Positions 13,999-23,857 are shown, numbered from the stretch's first letter. The stretch is DNA of 64,000 nucleotides from Leclercia adecarboxylata (GCA_002360945.1 DERO01000024.1:186001-250000); one strand, 5' to 3'. A program made the numbers and translations. The notes: a model not told the origin generated them from the letters alone.

Positions 13999-14898
13999 TT
14001 ACTCCATCATCTTCTCAATTGGCAACACCAGGATGGAGCTGGCACCCAGCGCCTTCAGTTTTTCCATGGTTTCCCAGAACAGGGTTTCGCTGCTGACCAT
14101 ATGCATCGCCACGCGCTGCTGATCGCCAGCCAGCGGCAGAATGGTTGGACGTTCCGCACCCGGCAGCAGGGCAATCACCTCATCCAGACGCTCGGTCGGA
14201 GCGTGCATCATGATGTATTTTGATTCACGGGCCTGGATCACCCCCTGAATACGGGTCAGGAGACGGTCAATCAGCTGCTGCTTGGCTTCCGGCATCTCGC
14301 CGTCGCGCTGGATCAGGCAGGCTTTGGAGCGGTAGATCACCTCCACTTCGCGCAGGCCGTTGGCTTCGAGCGTGGCGCCGGTGGAGACCAGGTCGCAAAT
14401 CGCGTCAGCCAGGCCGGCACGCGGGGCCACTTCGACAGAGCCGTTCAGCAGGCAGGATTTGAACTGCACCCCTTTCTGATCGAGGTAACGCTTTAGCAGG
14501 TGAGGGTAGGAGGTGGCGATACGCTTGCCGTTCAGTCCGGCAGGGCCGTCCCAGGCTTCGTCAGCGGAGGTGGCCAGCGACAGGCGGCAGCCGCCAAAGT
14601 CCAGACGACGGAGGGTGAAATAGCGCGGGTCTTCGCCCTGCGCGCGGCGGGTCAGGAGCTCTTCTTCCAGCACGTTTTCGCCAATGATGCCCAGATCCAC
14701 CACGCCGTCCATCACCAGACCCGGAATGTCGTCGTCACGCACGCGCAGAATATCAATCGGCATATTCTCTGCCAGCGCGATCAGGCGCTGCGTGTGCAGG
14801 TTGATTTTAATGCCGCAGCGGGCCAGCAGTTCGCGGGAATCGTCGCTAAGACGACCTGATTTCTGCATAGCTATGCGTAAACGTGAATTATCTAACAT
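13999..14898 (-). CDS. hisG: ATP phosphoribosyltransferase (long form)
   Basis: The 299-residue enzyme condenses ATP and PRPP in the first, feedback-inhibited step. It is the long HisG form with a C-terminal ACT-like regulatory domain (about 225-299) and so needs no HisZ. The PRPP-binding region around [18 protein letters not shown] (about 173-190) is present. Start [11 protein letters not shown] at 14898 follows GAGGA; the frame stays open further upstream through the attenuator but without homology. It is the first structural gene after the attenuator. Confidence 0.99.
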   Translation of the reverse strand: MLDNSRLRIAMQKSGRLSDDSRELLARCGIKINLHTQRLIALAENMPIDILRVRDDDIPGLVMDGVVDLGIIGENVLEEELLTRRAQGEDPRYFTLRRLDFGGCRLSLATSADEAWDGPAGLNGKRIATSYPHLLKRYLDQKGVQFKSCLLNGSVEVAPRAGLADAICDLVSTGATLEANGLREVEVIYRSKACLIQRDGEMPEAKQQLIDRLLTRIQGVIQARESKYIMMHAPTERLDEVIALLPGAERPTILPLAGDQQRVAMHMVSSETLFWETMEKLKALGASSILVLPIEKMME

Positions 14899-14942
14899 TG
14901 TCGGTTCCTCATGATCCTGTTGTAACTTGCCTGAACACGGTC

Positions 14943-14984
14943 CAAAAAAAAGCCCCCGGAAGATGATCTTCCGGGGGCTTTTTC
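14943..14984 (-). terminator. his operon attenuator terminator
   Basis: On the minus strand a long GC-rich stem (AAGCCCCCGGAAGAT with its complement) is followed by nine T, between the leader peptide and hisG. With the His-codon leader it makes the classical his attenuator. Confidence 0.96.
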
Positions 14985-15042
14985 TTGCGTTCATGCACCG
15001 CTGGAAGATCTAACTGTCTTCCAGCACACATCGCCTGAAAGA

Positions 15043-15093
15043 CTAGTCAGGATGATGGTGATGATGGTGGTGTTTAAATTGAACGCGTGTCAT
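15043..15093 (-). CDS. hisL: his operon leader peptide
   Basis: A 16-codon frame from ATG 15093 encodes MTRVQFKHHHHHHHPD, the same as the E. coli leader, with seven consecutive His codons (mixed CAC/CAT). Ribosome stalling at these codons when His-tRNA is scarce favours the antiterminator and lets transcription pass the downstream hairpin. It is too short for ordinary gene calling but is certain from sequence and context. Confidence 0.98.
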   Translation of the reverse strand: MTRVQFKHHHHHHHPD

Positions 15094-15131
15094 AAAATTC
15101 TCGATGAATGCTTATTCATGTGATGTCGTTT

Positions 15132-15161
15132 AACCTAAACCACTTGCGCTACATAAAGCAA
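15132..15161 (-). promoter_or_regulatory. his operon promoter
   Basis: On the minus strand TTGCTT (15156-15161) and TAGGTT (15132-15137) are 18 bp apart, about 40 nt upstream of hisL, within a stretch that closely resembles the E. coli hisp1 region. Confidence 0.8.
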
Positions 15162-15267
15162 GGGCTTTTTTTAATCATTAAATGATTTCATATTGGCGCT
15201 ATCAATTGTCAGTTGCGCATGGCTGGCGTAGCCTTAAAGCAGAGGCGTAAACGTCAGGAGAAAACGC

Positions 15268-16095
15268 ATGAAAAAAGTCGCCATTGTCGGTCTGGGATGG
15301 CTTGGAATGCCGCTGGCCATGTCGCTACTGGCGCGGGGCTGGGAGGTCACCGGCAGTAAAACCACAGCGGATGGGGTCGAGGCGGCGCGGATGTGCGGCA
15401 TTGAGAGCGTGCAATTGCGCCTGGAGCCGGAGCTGGTATGCGACATCGACGATCTGGATACGCTGATGAGTGATGTGGATGCGCTGGTGATCACCCTGCC
15501 GGCGCGCCGCACCGGGCCGGGTGAGTCTTATTATCTGCAGGCGGTACAGGAAATTGTCGACAGCGCCCTCGCGCACCATATTCCCCGCATTATTTTCACC
15601 AGCTCTACATCGGTATATGGCGATGTTGAAGGCACCGTGAAAGAGAATATGCCGCGCCAACCGGTCACGGCTAGCGGGCGGGTATTAAAAGAGCTGGAAG
15701 ACTGGCTGCATAATTTACCCGGTACTCAGGTAGATATATTACGCCTTGCGGGGCTGGTGGGGCCCGGTCGCCATCCCGGTCGTTTTTTTGCAGGGAAATC
15801 AGCGCCTGACGGACAACATGGCGTCAATCTCGTGCATCTTGAAGACGTGATCGGCGCAATTACCCTGTTATTACAGGCCCCGAAAGGCGGGCACATCTAT
15901 AATATATGTGCGCCCTCTCATCCAACACGCAGTACATTTTATCCGGTGATGGCGCGTCAGCTTGGTCTGGCGCCACCGCACTTCCACGATGCCCCCGGAG
16001 AGGGGAAGGGCAAATTGATTGATGGGAACCGCATCTGTCATGAACTGGGATTTGAGTATCTCTTTCCCGATCCGCTGGTTATGCCTATGGAGTAA
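15268..16095 (+). CDS. yeeZ: NAD(P)-binding SDR-family protein YeeZ
   Basis: A 275-residue protein with the dinucleotide motif GLGWLGMP (residues 8-15), the ITLPARRTGPGE stretch, and STSVYGDVEGTV in the position of the extended-SDR Ser/Tyr loop; it matches E. coli YeeZ. Function is not established; it is predicted to be a cytoplasmic oxidoreductase or epimerase-like enzyme. It diverges from the his operon and is followed after 40 nt by the LysR gene yeeY, likely in one transcript. Start ATG 15268 follows CAGGAG. Confidence 0.93.
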   Translation: MKKVAIVGLGWLGMPLAMSLLARGWEVTGSKTTADGVEAARMCGIESVQLRLEPELVCDIDDLDTLMSDVDALVITLPARRTGPGESYYLQAVQEIVDSALAHHIPRIIFTSSTSVYGDVEGTVKENMPRQPVTASGRVLKELEDWLHNLPGTQVDILRLAGLVGPGRHPGRFFAGKSAPDGQHGVNLVHLEDVIGAITLLLQAPKGGHIYNICAPSHPTRSTFYPVMARQLGLAPPHFHDAPGEGKGKLIDGNRICHELGFEYLFPDPLVMPME

Positions 16096-16135
16096 CGCCG
16101 CTGGCGGAGCGTAAGCGCACCACGAGGGGGTGAGC

Positions 16136-17065
16136 ATGAAACCGCTGCTGGATGTCCTTATTATCCTTGATGCACTGGAAAAGGAGGGGAGCTTTGCTGC
16201 GGCCTCGGCGAAGCTCTTTAAAACCCCCTCGGCGCTCAGCTACACCGTTCATAAGCTCGAAAGCGATCTCAATATTCAGATCCTCGACCGCTCCGGCCAC
16301 CGGGCGCGTTTTACCCGCACCGGGCAGATGCTGCTGGAGAAAGGGCGGGACGTATTGCATACGGTACGTGAGCTGGAAAAGCAGGCCGTAAAACTGCATC
16401 AGGGCTGGGAAAACGAGCTGATTATCGGCGTGGATGATACCTTTCCGTTTTCCCTGCTGGCACCGCTTATCGAGGCCTTTTACGAGCGACACAGCGTGAC
16501 CCGTCTCAAGTTTATCAATGGCGTGCTGGCTGGTTCCTGGGAGTCTCTGGTGCAGGGGCGGGCGGATATTGTCGTCGGCGCGCTGCATGAGCCGCCGCAG
16601 CTCAGCGATTTTGGCTTTGCCTGTCTCGGGCAACTGGAGCAGGTGTTCGTCATCGCGCCACACCATCCGCTGGCACAGGAGCCGGAGCCGGTGAACCGCC
16701 GGACGATCAAAAATTATCGCGCGATTGTGGTGGGTGACAGTTCATTGCCGGGCAGTGCGGCCTCTTCGCAGCTCCTGGACGATCAGGAAGCCATTACCGT
16801 TTTTGATTTTAAAACCAAGCTGGAGCTGCAAATTAGCGGCTTAGGCTGTGGCTATTTGCCGCGTTATTTAGCCCAGCGTTTTATTGAAAGCGGTGCGCTG
16901 GTTGAGAAACAGGTGATTGCGCAATCCAGTTATGATTCCGTATGGATTGGCTGGAATGAGCAGACTGCGGGGCTAGCCAGTGCATGGTGGCGACAAGAAA
17001 TTTTAGCAAATAGTGCTATCGCTGCCGTTTATGCGCAGGGTGACGCTGGCAAATTAGGCGATTAA
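16136..17065 (+). CDS. yeeY: LysR-family transcriptional regulator YeeY
   Basis: About 309 residues. The N-terminal winged HTH (about 5-62; LDALEKEGSFAAASAKLFKT followed by PSALSYTVHKLE) is typical LysR, and the C-terminal part is a periplasmic-binding-protein-like effector domain. ATG 16136 has GAGGGGG upstream; a GTG at 16130 is possible. The target is unknown; neighbours are yeeZ upstream and the putrescine permease gene plaP downstream, which makes plaP a candidate target by proximity only. A strong terminator separates it from plaP. Confidence 0.92.
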   Translation: MKPLLDVLIILDALEKEGSFAAASAKLFKTPSALSYTVHKLESDLNIQILDRSGHRARFTRTGQMLLEKGRDVLHTVRELEKQAVKLHQGWENELIIGVDDTFPFSLLAPLIEAFYERHSVTRLKFINGVLAGSWESLVQGRADIVVGALHEPPQLSDFGFACLGQLEQVFVIAPHHPLAQEPEPVNRRTIKNYRAIVVGDSSLPGSAASSQLLDDQEAITVFDFKTKLELQISGLGCGYLPRYLAQRFIESGALVEKQVIAQSSYDSVWIGWNEQTAGLASAWWRQEILANSAIAAVYAQGDAGKLGD

Positions 17066-17146
17066 ATAAAAATTTAACTTTAGGATGCCTTTCGATCTCT
17101 TGCATTTTCGCTATCATTTAGGGAAAATGCGCCGCAGCAAACATGG

Positions 17147-17186
17147 AATAATCGACGATATAAAAGGCGTCGATTATTTTTTTTTG
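17147..17186 (+). terminator. Terminator of yeeZ-yeeY
   Basis: AATAATCGACG pairs perfectly with CGTCGATTATT across a 10-nt loop, followed by seven T. A second inverted repeat (GCATTTTC / GAAAATGC, 17102-17130) lies just upstream. Confidence 0.9.
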
Positions 17187-17332
17187 CATGTAAGAAAACC
17201 ATTAAATCCAAGAGGCCGGGCTTCGTACCGGATAGATATTTACTAAAATCCGACAGTTGTTGTCGCTGAGGAAGAAAGAAATGGGGCAATCATTCGCTTA
17301 CGTGGCGGTATTCACCGTAAAGGAGAATAACT

Positions 17333-18691
17333 ATGTCGCATAACGCAACTCCAAAAACCTCTCGCGTGGAATTACGTAAAACGCTTACGTTGATTCCGGT
17401 TGTTATGATGGGCCTTGCCTATATGCAGCCGATGACGCTGTTCGATACGTTTGGTATCGTTTCAGGCCTCACTGACGGTCACGTTGCAACGGCGTATGCC
17501 TTTGCGCTGATCGCGATCCTCTTTACCGCGCTGAGCTACGGCAAGCTGGTTCGCCGCTTCCCGTCCGCAGGCTCCGCGTACACCTATGCTCAGAAGTCCA
17601 TTAGCCCGGCTGTTGGCTTTATGGTGGGCTGGTCATCCCTGCTGGACTACCTGTTCATGCCGATGATCAACATCCTTCTGGCAAAAATTTACTTCGAAGC
17701 GCTGGTGCCTTCCGTACCGTCGTGGATCTTCGTTGTGGCGCTGGTGGCCTTTATGACCATCTCTAACCTGCGCAGCATCAAGACCGTGGCCAACTTCAAC
17801 ACCCTGATTGTTATCCTGCAGATGGGTATTGTGGCGGTGATCGTCGGTCTGATCATTTACGGCGTTTCTCACGGTGAAGGCGCAGGTACACTGACCAGCA
17901 CCCGTCCGTTCTGGTCTGAAGGCGCGCATGTAGTGCCGATGATAACCGGTGCAACTATCCTGTGCTTCTCGTTCCTCGGCTTCGACGGCATCTCTTCTCT
18001 GTCTGAAGAGACCAAAGACGCTGAGCGTGTGATCCCGCGCGCTATCTTCCTGACAGCATTGATTGGCGGCATCATCTTTATCGGTGCCTCTTACTTCCTG
18101 CAGCTGTACTTCCCGGATATCTCTCGCTTCAAAGATCCGGACGCGTCACAGCCGGAAATTATGCTGTATGTTGCCGGTAAAACCTTCCAGTGGGGCGTGC
18201 TGATCTTCTCCAGCGTGACCGTTCTGGCATCCGGTATGGCGGCACACGCCGGCGTTTCCCGTCTGATGTACGTGATGGGCCGTGATGGCGTGTTCCCGAC
18301 TCGCTTCTTCGGTTATGTTCATCCGAAATGGCGTACTCCGGCATGGAACGTGCTGCTGGTGGGTGCCATTGCGCTGCTGGCGATTAACTTCGACCTGGTT
18401 ACCGCCACTGCGCTGATCAACTTCGGTGCGCTGGTTGCCTTTACCTTTGTTAACCTCTCCGTGATCTCTCAGTTCTGGATCCGTGAGAAGCGCAACAAAA
18501 CGCTGAAAGACCACTTCAACTACCTGCTGCTGCCGGTATGTGGTGCGCTGACCGTCGGTGCGCTGTGGATCAACCTGGAAGAGAGCTCCATGGTTCTGGG
18601 TCTGATCTGGGGGGGTATCGGCCTGATTTACCTGGCATGCGTAACCAAAAGCTTCCGCAACCCGGTTCCTCAGTACGAAGACGTAGCATAA
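17333..18691 (+). CDS. plaP: Low-affinity putrescine importer
   Basis: A 452-residue inner-membrane transporter of the amino acid-polyamine-organocation (APC) family with about 12 predicted helices, near-identical in layout and length to E. coli PlaP (YeeF). The conserved [19 protein letters not shown] start (about 24-42) and [16 protein letters not shown] loop (about 217-232) are APC substrate-pathway segments. PlaP imports putrescine by proton motive force, and in E. coli this putrescine has been linked to surface motility. AAGGAG precedes ATG 17333. E. coli yeeD-yeeE, which lie between plaP and sbcB there, are absent here. Confidence 0.97.
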   Translation: MSHNATPKTSRVELRKTLTLIPVVMMGLAYMQPMTLFDTFGIVSGLTDGHVATAYAFALIAILFTALSYGKLVRRFPSAGSAYTYAQKSISPAVGFMVGWSSLLDYLFMPMINILLAKIYFEALVPSVPSWIFVVALVAFMTISNLRSIKTVANFNTLIVILQMGIVAVIVGLIIYGVSHGEGAGTLTSTRPFWSEGAHVVPMITGATILCFSFLGFDGISSLSEETKDAERVIPRAIFLTALIGGIIFIGASYFLQLYFPDISRFKDPDASQPEIMLYVAGKTFQWGVLIFSSVTVLASGMAAHAGVSRLMYVMGRDGVFPTRFFGYVHPKWRTPAWNVLLVGAIALLAINFDLVTATALINFGALVAFTFVNLSVISQFWIREKRNKTLKDHFNYLLLPVCGALTVGALWINLEESSMVLGLIWGGIGLIYLACVTKSFRNPVPQYEDVA

Positions 18692-18702
18692 TCAATCTTC
18701 AG

Positions 18703-18728
18703 GCCCGGCAAGCATCGCGCCGCCGGGC
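18703..18728. repeat. REP-like palindrome
   Basis: GCCCGGC and GCCGGGC flank a central AAGCATCGCGCC-type core, the form of short enterobacterial repetitive extragenic palindromes. It lies just after plaP and before the terminator. Confidence 0.55.
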
Positions 18729-18732
18729 AAAG

Positions 18733-18768
18733 CAAAAAAAAGCCGGAGACATCGCCTCCGGCTTTTTT
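18733..18768. terminator. Bidirectional terminator between plaP and sbcB
   Basis: GCCGGAG / CTCCGGC stem with eight A before and six T after, placed between convergent genes. Confidence 0.92.
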
Positions 18769-18779
18769 GTTTTCTCAGA

Positions 18780-20204
18780 TCACACAATCTCCTGCGCATA
18801 CTGATACAGCGCTTTCAACAGCGCCTGCTTTTCAGCATTCCCTCCAGACTCACCGTAAAGCCTCTCCAGCTCCTGGGCGTACGCCTGCAAATACTCCGGA
18901 GTAAACACGTTGCGGCGATGTTGCAGCCACCGTTCCTGCTCGGCCTCATCCAGCGTGCCGGGGAAATTGCGTGCGCGGTAGTTAAAGATCAGCTTGTTGA
19001 TACGCCCATCGGCAAAGGTGATATCCAGCGCGGGCAGGTTACGCGGATCGGTCTGCAACACGATATTCATGGCAGAGCGGTCTGCATCGCTGAAAAAGCC
19101 GTTATAGAGCTGGGCATCGACGTTCTCAGAAGGCGTGAACGGCTCTGCTTCGGCAAAAATCGCCACTACTTTTTCGCGCACCTGCGGGTTTTCCCGCAGT
19201 TTTTTCAGGTTGTCCAGACAGTGCTGACGGTCGATTCCCAGCCGTTCGGCATCGTCCGGGCGCAGGGTGTTGGCGGGGGCCAGCACCGGACACTTGTTGA
19301 TATGCACCAGCTTCACCGGTACAGCGGCATCATCTCCCAGCGCCTCTTTCGGGGTGTAGAGCCGCTCGCGTAGGCTATCGCTGTCCAGCGTCAGCAGGGG
19401 GGTTATGTCCCCCGCCAAATCGACCATAATCACCGCGTTGCGGTTTTCCGGATGCCAGGCCAGCGGGGCTACCCAACTGGTGTTCCCGCGCCAGGCGCCG
19501 AACATCCCCGAGATGTGCATCAGCGGCTTCATCTGCGGCACGTCAATCAGGGTGGTGAGTTTTTGCTTACTGCGATGGCTGAGCAGATACTCAAACAGTT
19601 TCGGCTGCTGGGTCTTCACCAGCTTCGCCACGGCGATAGTGGCGTAGACATCCGCCATCGCGTCATGGGCGTTGCTGTGTTCAATGCCGTTCGCGCGGGT
19701 CAAATGTTCAAGGCGGAAGCTGGGGAGTCCGTCTTCGTTATCGGGCCAGTTGATACCCTCAGGACGCAGGGCATAGCAGGCGCGCATGACATCCAGCAGA
19801 TCCCAACGTGAGTTCTTGTTTTGCCAGCTCCAGGCATAGGGATCGTAGAAGTTGCGGTAAAAAATATGCCGGGTCACTTCGTCATCGAAGCGCACATTGT
19901 TGTAGCCCACCACGCAGGTGTTGGGCACGGTAAACAGATCGTGAATGCGACGGGCAAACTCCGCTTCATTTACCCCTTTTTCCCGGGCTTCCTGCGGGGT
20001 GATGCCGGTGACCATCACCGCGCCGGGCTGGGGCAAGTAGTCATCGGCGGGTTTACAAAAGAACACCTCCGGCTCACCGATGATATTGAAATCGGCATCG
20101 GTACGGATGGCGGCGAACTGGGCAGGGCGATCCAGCGAGGGGCTGGTGCCAAAGGTTTCGTAGTCGTGGAATAAAAATGTTGGCAGCGCGGCGGAGTCAG
20201 ACAC
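18780..20204 (-). CDS. sbcB: Exodeoxyribonuclease I
   Basis: The ~474-residue 3'-5' single-strand DNA exonuclease acts in recombination and mismatch repair and binds SSB. The DEDDh core is intact: FHDYETFG near the N-terminus (Asp, Glu), NNVRFDDE, and the HNAHDAMADV-like SNAHDAMADV motif (His, Asp) near residue 180; an SH3-like and helical C-terminal part follows. I prefer the GTG at 20202-20204 (giving MSDSAALPTFLFHDYE) because AGGA lies 11 nt upstream and the length then equals the E. coli protein (475); ATG 20216 in the same frame is the alternative. It diverges from dacD. Confidence 0.95.
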   Translation of the reverse strand: MSDSAALPTFLFHDYETFGTSPSLDRPAQFAAIRTDADFNIIGEPEVFFCKPADDYLPQPGAVMVTGITPQEAREKGVNEAEFARRIHDLFTVPNTCVVGYNNVRFDDEVTRHIFYRNFYDPYAWSWQNKNSRWDLLDVMRACYALRPEGINWPDNEDGLPSFRLEHLTRANGIEHSNAHDAMADVYATIAVAKLVKTQQPKLFEYLLSHRSKQKLTTLIDVPQMKPLMHISGMFGAWRGNTSWVAPLAWHPENRNAVIMVDLAGDITPLLTLDSDSLRERLYTPKEALGDDAAVPVKLVHINKCPVLAPANTLRPDDAERLGIDRQHCLDNLKKLRENPQVREKVVAIFAEAEPFTPSENVDAQLYNGFFSDADRSAMNIVLQTDPRNLPALDITFADGRINKLIFNYRARNFPGTLDEAEQERWLQHRRNVFTPEYLQAYAQELERLYGESGGNAEKQALLKALYQYAQEIV

Positions 20205-20414
20205 CAGTAATACCATCCTGTTTATGAGTGACACCCCTATGGTAAACCATCCAGCCTGGCACGCCGAAGGAAAAGCGCCGCCAGCCTGCAAATTTGCGAC
20301 GCAACGTCCGGAAAAAACCTGCGTGCTGTCACATTTTTTTGCAATTATTCCAGGTATCCAGCGGCAAAGTTCCGTAAAAAGGGCAACGATTTTAAATGAC
20401 CTGAGGATATACCG

Positions 20415-21581
20415 TTGAAACGCCGTCTGTTTATAGCTGTTTCTTTACTCACTTTGAGCATTTCTTCCGCGCTGGCTGCCGACCCGATTAACTATGCGCC
20501 GCAGCCGCCAGCCGTCCAGGCAGGCTCCTGGGTGCTGATGGATTATACGACGGGGCAGATTTTAACGGCGGGCAACGAACACGTGCAGCGTAATCCGGCC
20601 AGCCTGACCAAGCTGATGACCGGCTATGTGGTGGATCGCGCCATCGACAGCCATCGCATTACCCCGGACGACATGGTCACGGTCGGTCAGGATGCCTGGG
20701 CCAAGGGCAATCCGGTTTTTGACGGCTCCTCGCTGATGTTCCTGAAGGCGGGCGAGCAGGTTTCGGTGCGCGACCTCAGCCGCGGCCTGATTGTTGATTC
20801 CGGCAACGACGCCTGCGTGGCGCTGGCCGATTACGTGGCGGGCGGGCAGCCGCAGTTCGTCACCATGATGAATGACTACGTCAAAAAGCTGAATCTGCGC
20901 GACACCCATTTTGAAACGGTGCACGGTCTGGATGCGCCGGGTCAGCACAGCTCAGCGTATGACCTGGCGGTGCTTTCCCGCGCCATCATCCACGGTGAGC
21001 CAGCGTTTTATCATATGTACAGCGAGAAGAGCCTGACCTGGAACGGCATCACCCAGCAGAACCGTAACGGCCTGCTGTGGGATAAGTCGCTCAGCGTCGA
21101 TGGCCTGAAAACCGGGCACACTTCCGGGGCCGGTTTTAACCTCATTGCCTCGGCCGTGGACGGTCAGCGCCGCCTGATTGCCGTCATCATGGGGGCCGAC
21201 AGTCCAAAAGGCCGCGAGGATCAGGCGCGCAAACTCCTGCACTGGGGACAGCAGAACTTCGATACCGTGCAGATCCTGCGTAATGGTAAGCAGGTCGGCA
21301 TCGAGCGTATCTGGTACGGCGATAAAGAGCAGATTTCGCTGGGGACCGATCAGGACTTCTGGCTGGCGCTGCCGAAGGCGGAGCTGCCAAACATTAAAGC
21401 CAAATATGTGCTGGATAAAAAAGAGCTGGAAGCGCCGATTGCCGCGCATCAGCGGGTGGGGGAGATTGAGCTGTACGATCGCGATAAGGTGGTCGCCTAC
21501 TGGCCGCTGGTGACTCTCGAAAGCGTCGGGAAAGGTGGGATGTTCTCCCGTCTGAGCGACTATCTGCACCACAAAGCCTGA
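20415..21581 (+). CDS. dacD: D-alanyl-D-alanine carboxypeptidase PBP6b
   Basis: The 388-residue periplasmic DD-carboxypeptidase trims the terminal D-Ala of peptidoglycan stem peptides. Signal peptide 1-21/22 (cut near SSALA-AD), active-site S63-x-x-K66 (SLTK), S129-G-N and K232-T-G are all present; the C-terminal amphipathic region anchors it to the membrane. The start is TTG 20415 behind GAGGATA, as in E. coli dacD. PBP6b is known to act best at acidic pH. A GAGCAGGCT/AGCCTGCTC hairpin follows at 21591-21620 without a T-run. Confidence 0.97.
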   Translation: MKRRLFIAVSLLTLSISSALAADPINYAPQPPAVQAGSWVLMDYTTGQILTAGNEHVQRNPASLTKLMTGYVVDRAIDSHRITPDDMVTVGQDAWAKGNPVFDGSSLMFLKAGEQVSVRDLSRGLIVDSGNDACVALADYVAGGQPQFVTMMNDYVKKLNLRDTHFETVHGLDAPGQHSSAYDLAVLSRAIIHGEPAFYHMYSEKSLTWNGITQQNRNGLLWDKSLSVDGLKTGHTSGAGFNLIASAVDGQRRLIAVIMGADSPKGREDQARKLLHWGQQNFDTVQILRNGKQVGIERIWYGDKEQISLGTDQDFWLALPKAELPNIKAKYVLDKKELEAPIAAHQRVGEIELYDRDKVVAYWPLVTLESVGKGGMFSRLSDYLHHKA

Positions 21582-21666
21582 CGGCGGGATGAGCAGGCTG
21601 GCGACTGTGCGAGCCTGCTCGCATAATAGACAGATCATCATTGTTAAACCGCTTTTCTCTGCATTA

Positions 21667-21686
21667 CAGTGTATGTATATACAGTA
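21667..21686 (+). promoter_or_regulatory. LexA (SOS) box of sbmC
   Basis: The 20-bp site matches the LexA consensus (TACTG-TA repeats-CAGTA) at 17 of 20 positions; the right half ATATACAGTA is perfect, the left half has GTGT for CTGT. It ends 16 nt before the sbmC ATG. E. coli sbmC is SOS-induced. Confidence 0.88.
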
Positions 21687-21702
21687 ACCAATCGGAGGCA
21701 GC

Positions 21703-22176
21703 ATGGACTACAGCATCAAGCATCAGAATAAACGCAAAATCGCCGGTTTTCATCTGGTTGGCCCCTGGGAGCAAACGGTTAAACAGGGTTTTGAGCAGCT
21801 GGTGATGTGGGTGGATGGCAAGCACATTCAGCCGCTGGAGTGGTTAGCGGTCTATTACGATAATCCTGATGAAGTGCCGGCTGAAAAGTTACGTTGTGAC
21901 ACGGTTGTCACCGTGCCGGATGATTTTATCATCCCCGCCAACAGCGAAGGGGTGATCCTCACCGAAGTGGCCGAGGGCGAGTATGCAGTAGCCACCGCCC
22001 GCGTTGAGAATTATGACTTCGCTACCCCGTGGAACCTGTTCTTCGACAGCCTGCTCGAAGATGGCGATTACCAGATCGCAGCGAAACCCTGCTTCGAACG
22101 TTACCTGAATGACGGTAATGCCGACGGCTACTGGGATATCGAAATGTTTATTCCGGTACAAAATCGGGTCGCGTAA
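21703..22176 (+). CDS. sbmC: DNA gyrase inhibitor GyrI/SbmC
   Basis: The 157-residue GyrI-like small-molecule-binding protein protects DNA gyrase from microcin B17 and from its own CcdB/quinolone-type poisons, by inhibiting gyrase. [18 protein letters not shown] (about 16-33), [16 protein letters not shown] and the C-terminal [12 protein letters not shown] match the E. coli protein of the same length. CGGAGG precedes ATG 21703 and a LexA box covers the promoter, so DNA damage should induce it. Confidence 0.97.
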   Translation: MDYSIKHQNKRKIAGFHLVGPWEQTVKQGFEQLVMWVDGKHIQPLEWLAVYYDNPDEVPAEKLRCDTVVTVPDDFIIPANSEGVILTEVAEGEYAVATARVENYDFATPWNLFFDSLLEDGDYQIAAKPCFERYLNDGNADGYWDIEMFIPVQNRVA

Positions 22177-22206
22177 CGCCGCAGGTATGCTCACTCTTCA
22201 GAGGGT

Positions 22207-22239
22207 TTTTCTGCCGGGTGCCACCGCTCCGGCAGAAAA
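22207..22239. repeat. Inverted repeat between sbmC and yeeA
   Basis: TTTTCTGCCGG pairs perfectly with CCGGCAGAAAA over an 11-nt loop. There is no T-run after it on either strand beyond the stem itself, so it may be a weak terminator or a leader hairpin of yeeA. Confidence 0.5.
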
Positions 22240-22278
22240 CACAGTACAATCAGGGTTTGCCGTAATGCTGGAGAGCGT

Positions 22279-23337
22279 GTGCGCCCCGACAAAAATCTGA
22301 CGCCTTTTGAAATCCGACTGTATCGCCATTACCGCATCGTACACGGATGCCGTATCGCGCTGGCGTTTATCCTTACCTTTTTACTGGTGCGTCTGCTGGA
22401 CGTGCCGGAAGGAACATGGCCGCTGATTACCCTGGTGGTTATCATGGGGCCCATCTCCTTCTGGGGCAACGTGGTGCCGCGCGCGTTCGAGCGTATTGGC
22501 GGCACCATTTTAGGCTCAGCGCTGGGACTGATTGCCCTGAAGCTGGAGCTTATCTCGCTGCCGCTGATGCTGCTGTGGTGCGCGGCGGCGATGTTCCTCT
22601 GCGGCTGGCTGGCGCTGGGCAAGCGGCCCTATCAGTCGCTGCTGATAGGCATCACCCTTGCGGTGGTGATCGGCGCGCCAACCGGGGATATGCATACCGC
22701 GTTGTGGCGAAGCGGCGACGTGATCCTCGGTTCCCTGCTGGCGATGCTGTTTACCGGTATCTGGCCGCAGCGGGCGTTTCTGCACTGGCGTATCCAGATG
22801 GCGAACTACGTCACGGCTTTTAACCGGGTTTACCAGGCAGGCTTTTCCCCCAACCTGGTGGAGCGTCCACGGCTGGAAAAACACCTGCAAACTATCCTCA
22901 ACGACGTGGTCAAAATGCGTGGTCTGATTACCCCGGCCAGCAAAGAGACCCATATCCAGAAAGCGATCTTCGAAGCCATTCAGACCGTCAGCCGCAATCT
23001 GGTCTGCATGCTTGAGCTACAAATCAATGCCCACTGGGCCTCCCGGGCCAGCCACTTTGTATTGCTGAATGCCCGAACCTTAAAAGAGACGCAGCAGATG
23101 ACGCAGCAGACGCTGCTCACCATCGCCCATGCGCTCTACGAAGGTAATCCGCAGCCTATTCTGGCCAATACCGAGCGGCTGAATGAAATTGTTGCCGAGC
23201 TGCGCCAGCTGATCAACGATCGACCCAGTGAAAACGTGGCGGAAACGCCCATCCACGGCTATGTATGGTTGAGCATGGAACTTGCGCGGCAGCTGGAGCT
23301 GTTGTCACATCTTATCTGCCGGGCATTGCGCAAATAA
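22279..23337 (+). CDS. yeeA: FUSC-family inner membrane protein YeeA
   Basis: A 352-residue protein with a cluster of six or so predicted helices in the first ~165 residues and a cytoplasmic C-terminal half, the layout of FUSC / aromatic-acid-exporter-like proteins. It matches E. coli YeeA (352 residues). The substrate is unknown. The start is GTG 22279 with GGAGAG directly upstream at good spacing. It is probably cotranscribed in part with sbmC, with the inverted repeat at 22207-22239 between them. Confidence 0.92.
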   Translation: MRPDKNLTPFEIRLYRHYRIVHGCRIALAFILTFLLVRLLDVPEGTWPLITLVVIMGPISFWGNVVPRAFERIGGTILGSALGLIALKLELISLPLMLLWCAAAMFLCGWLALGKRPYQSLLIGITLAVVIGAPTGDMHTALWRSGDVILGSLLAMLFTGIWPQRAFLHWRIQMANYVTAFNRVYQAGFSPNLVERPRLEKHLQTILNDVVKMRGLITPASKETHIQKAIFEAIQTVSRNLVCMLELQINAHWASRASHFVLLNARTLKETQQMTQQTLLTIAHALYEGNPQPILANTERLNEIVAELRQLINDRPSENVAETPIHGYVWLSMELARQLELLSHLICRALRK

Positions 23338-23504
23338 AAAGCGGCCATGCGCGGTTGTGTTGCCTGCTGCTTCGATTCAGCAGAAATTGAGGTTATGATA
23401 GGGACAAAGGAAAAATTATTGTCATCAGCAATCGCTGTCAGTAAGGTTAACGGCATCGCGGTTGTTTAAACGAATCCGAATCTCACATTATCAGGGGTGT
23501 AAAA

Positions 23505-23840
23505 ATGGAAACTACCAAGCCTTCTTTCCAGGATGTTCTGGAATTCGTCCGCCTGTTCCGCCGCAAGAACAAACTGCAACGTGAAATCCAGGACGTTGAG
23601 AAGAAGATCCGTGACAACCAGAAGCGCGTCCTGCTGCTGGACAACCTGAGCGATTACATCAAGCCAGGCATGAGCGTTGAAGCCATCCAGGGCATCATCG
23701 CCAGCATGAAAAGCGATTACGAAGACCGCGTCGATGACTACATCATCAAGAATGCTGAGATCTCTAAAGAACGTCGTGAAATCTCGAAAAAGCTGAAAGT
23801 CATGGGCGAGATGAAGCACGCCGAAGCCAAAAGCGAATAA
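23505..23840 (+). CDS. yeeX: DUF496 family protein YeeX
   Basis: A 111-residue, highly charged, mostly helical cytoplasmic protein, nearly identical to E. coli YeeX in its first 95 residues (for example [31 protein letters not shown]). It is predicted to form coiled coils; E. coli YeeX function is not settled. AGGGGTG precedes the ATG. A terminator follows at 23858. Confidence 0.95.
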   Translation: METTKPSFQDVLEFVRLFRRKNKLQREIQDVEKKIRDNQKRVLLLDNLSDYIKPGMSVEAIQGIIASMKSDYEDRVDDYIIKNAEISKERREISKKLKVMGEMKHAEAKSE

Positions 23841-23857
23841 TTGCTGCTGGATGAAAA

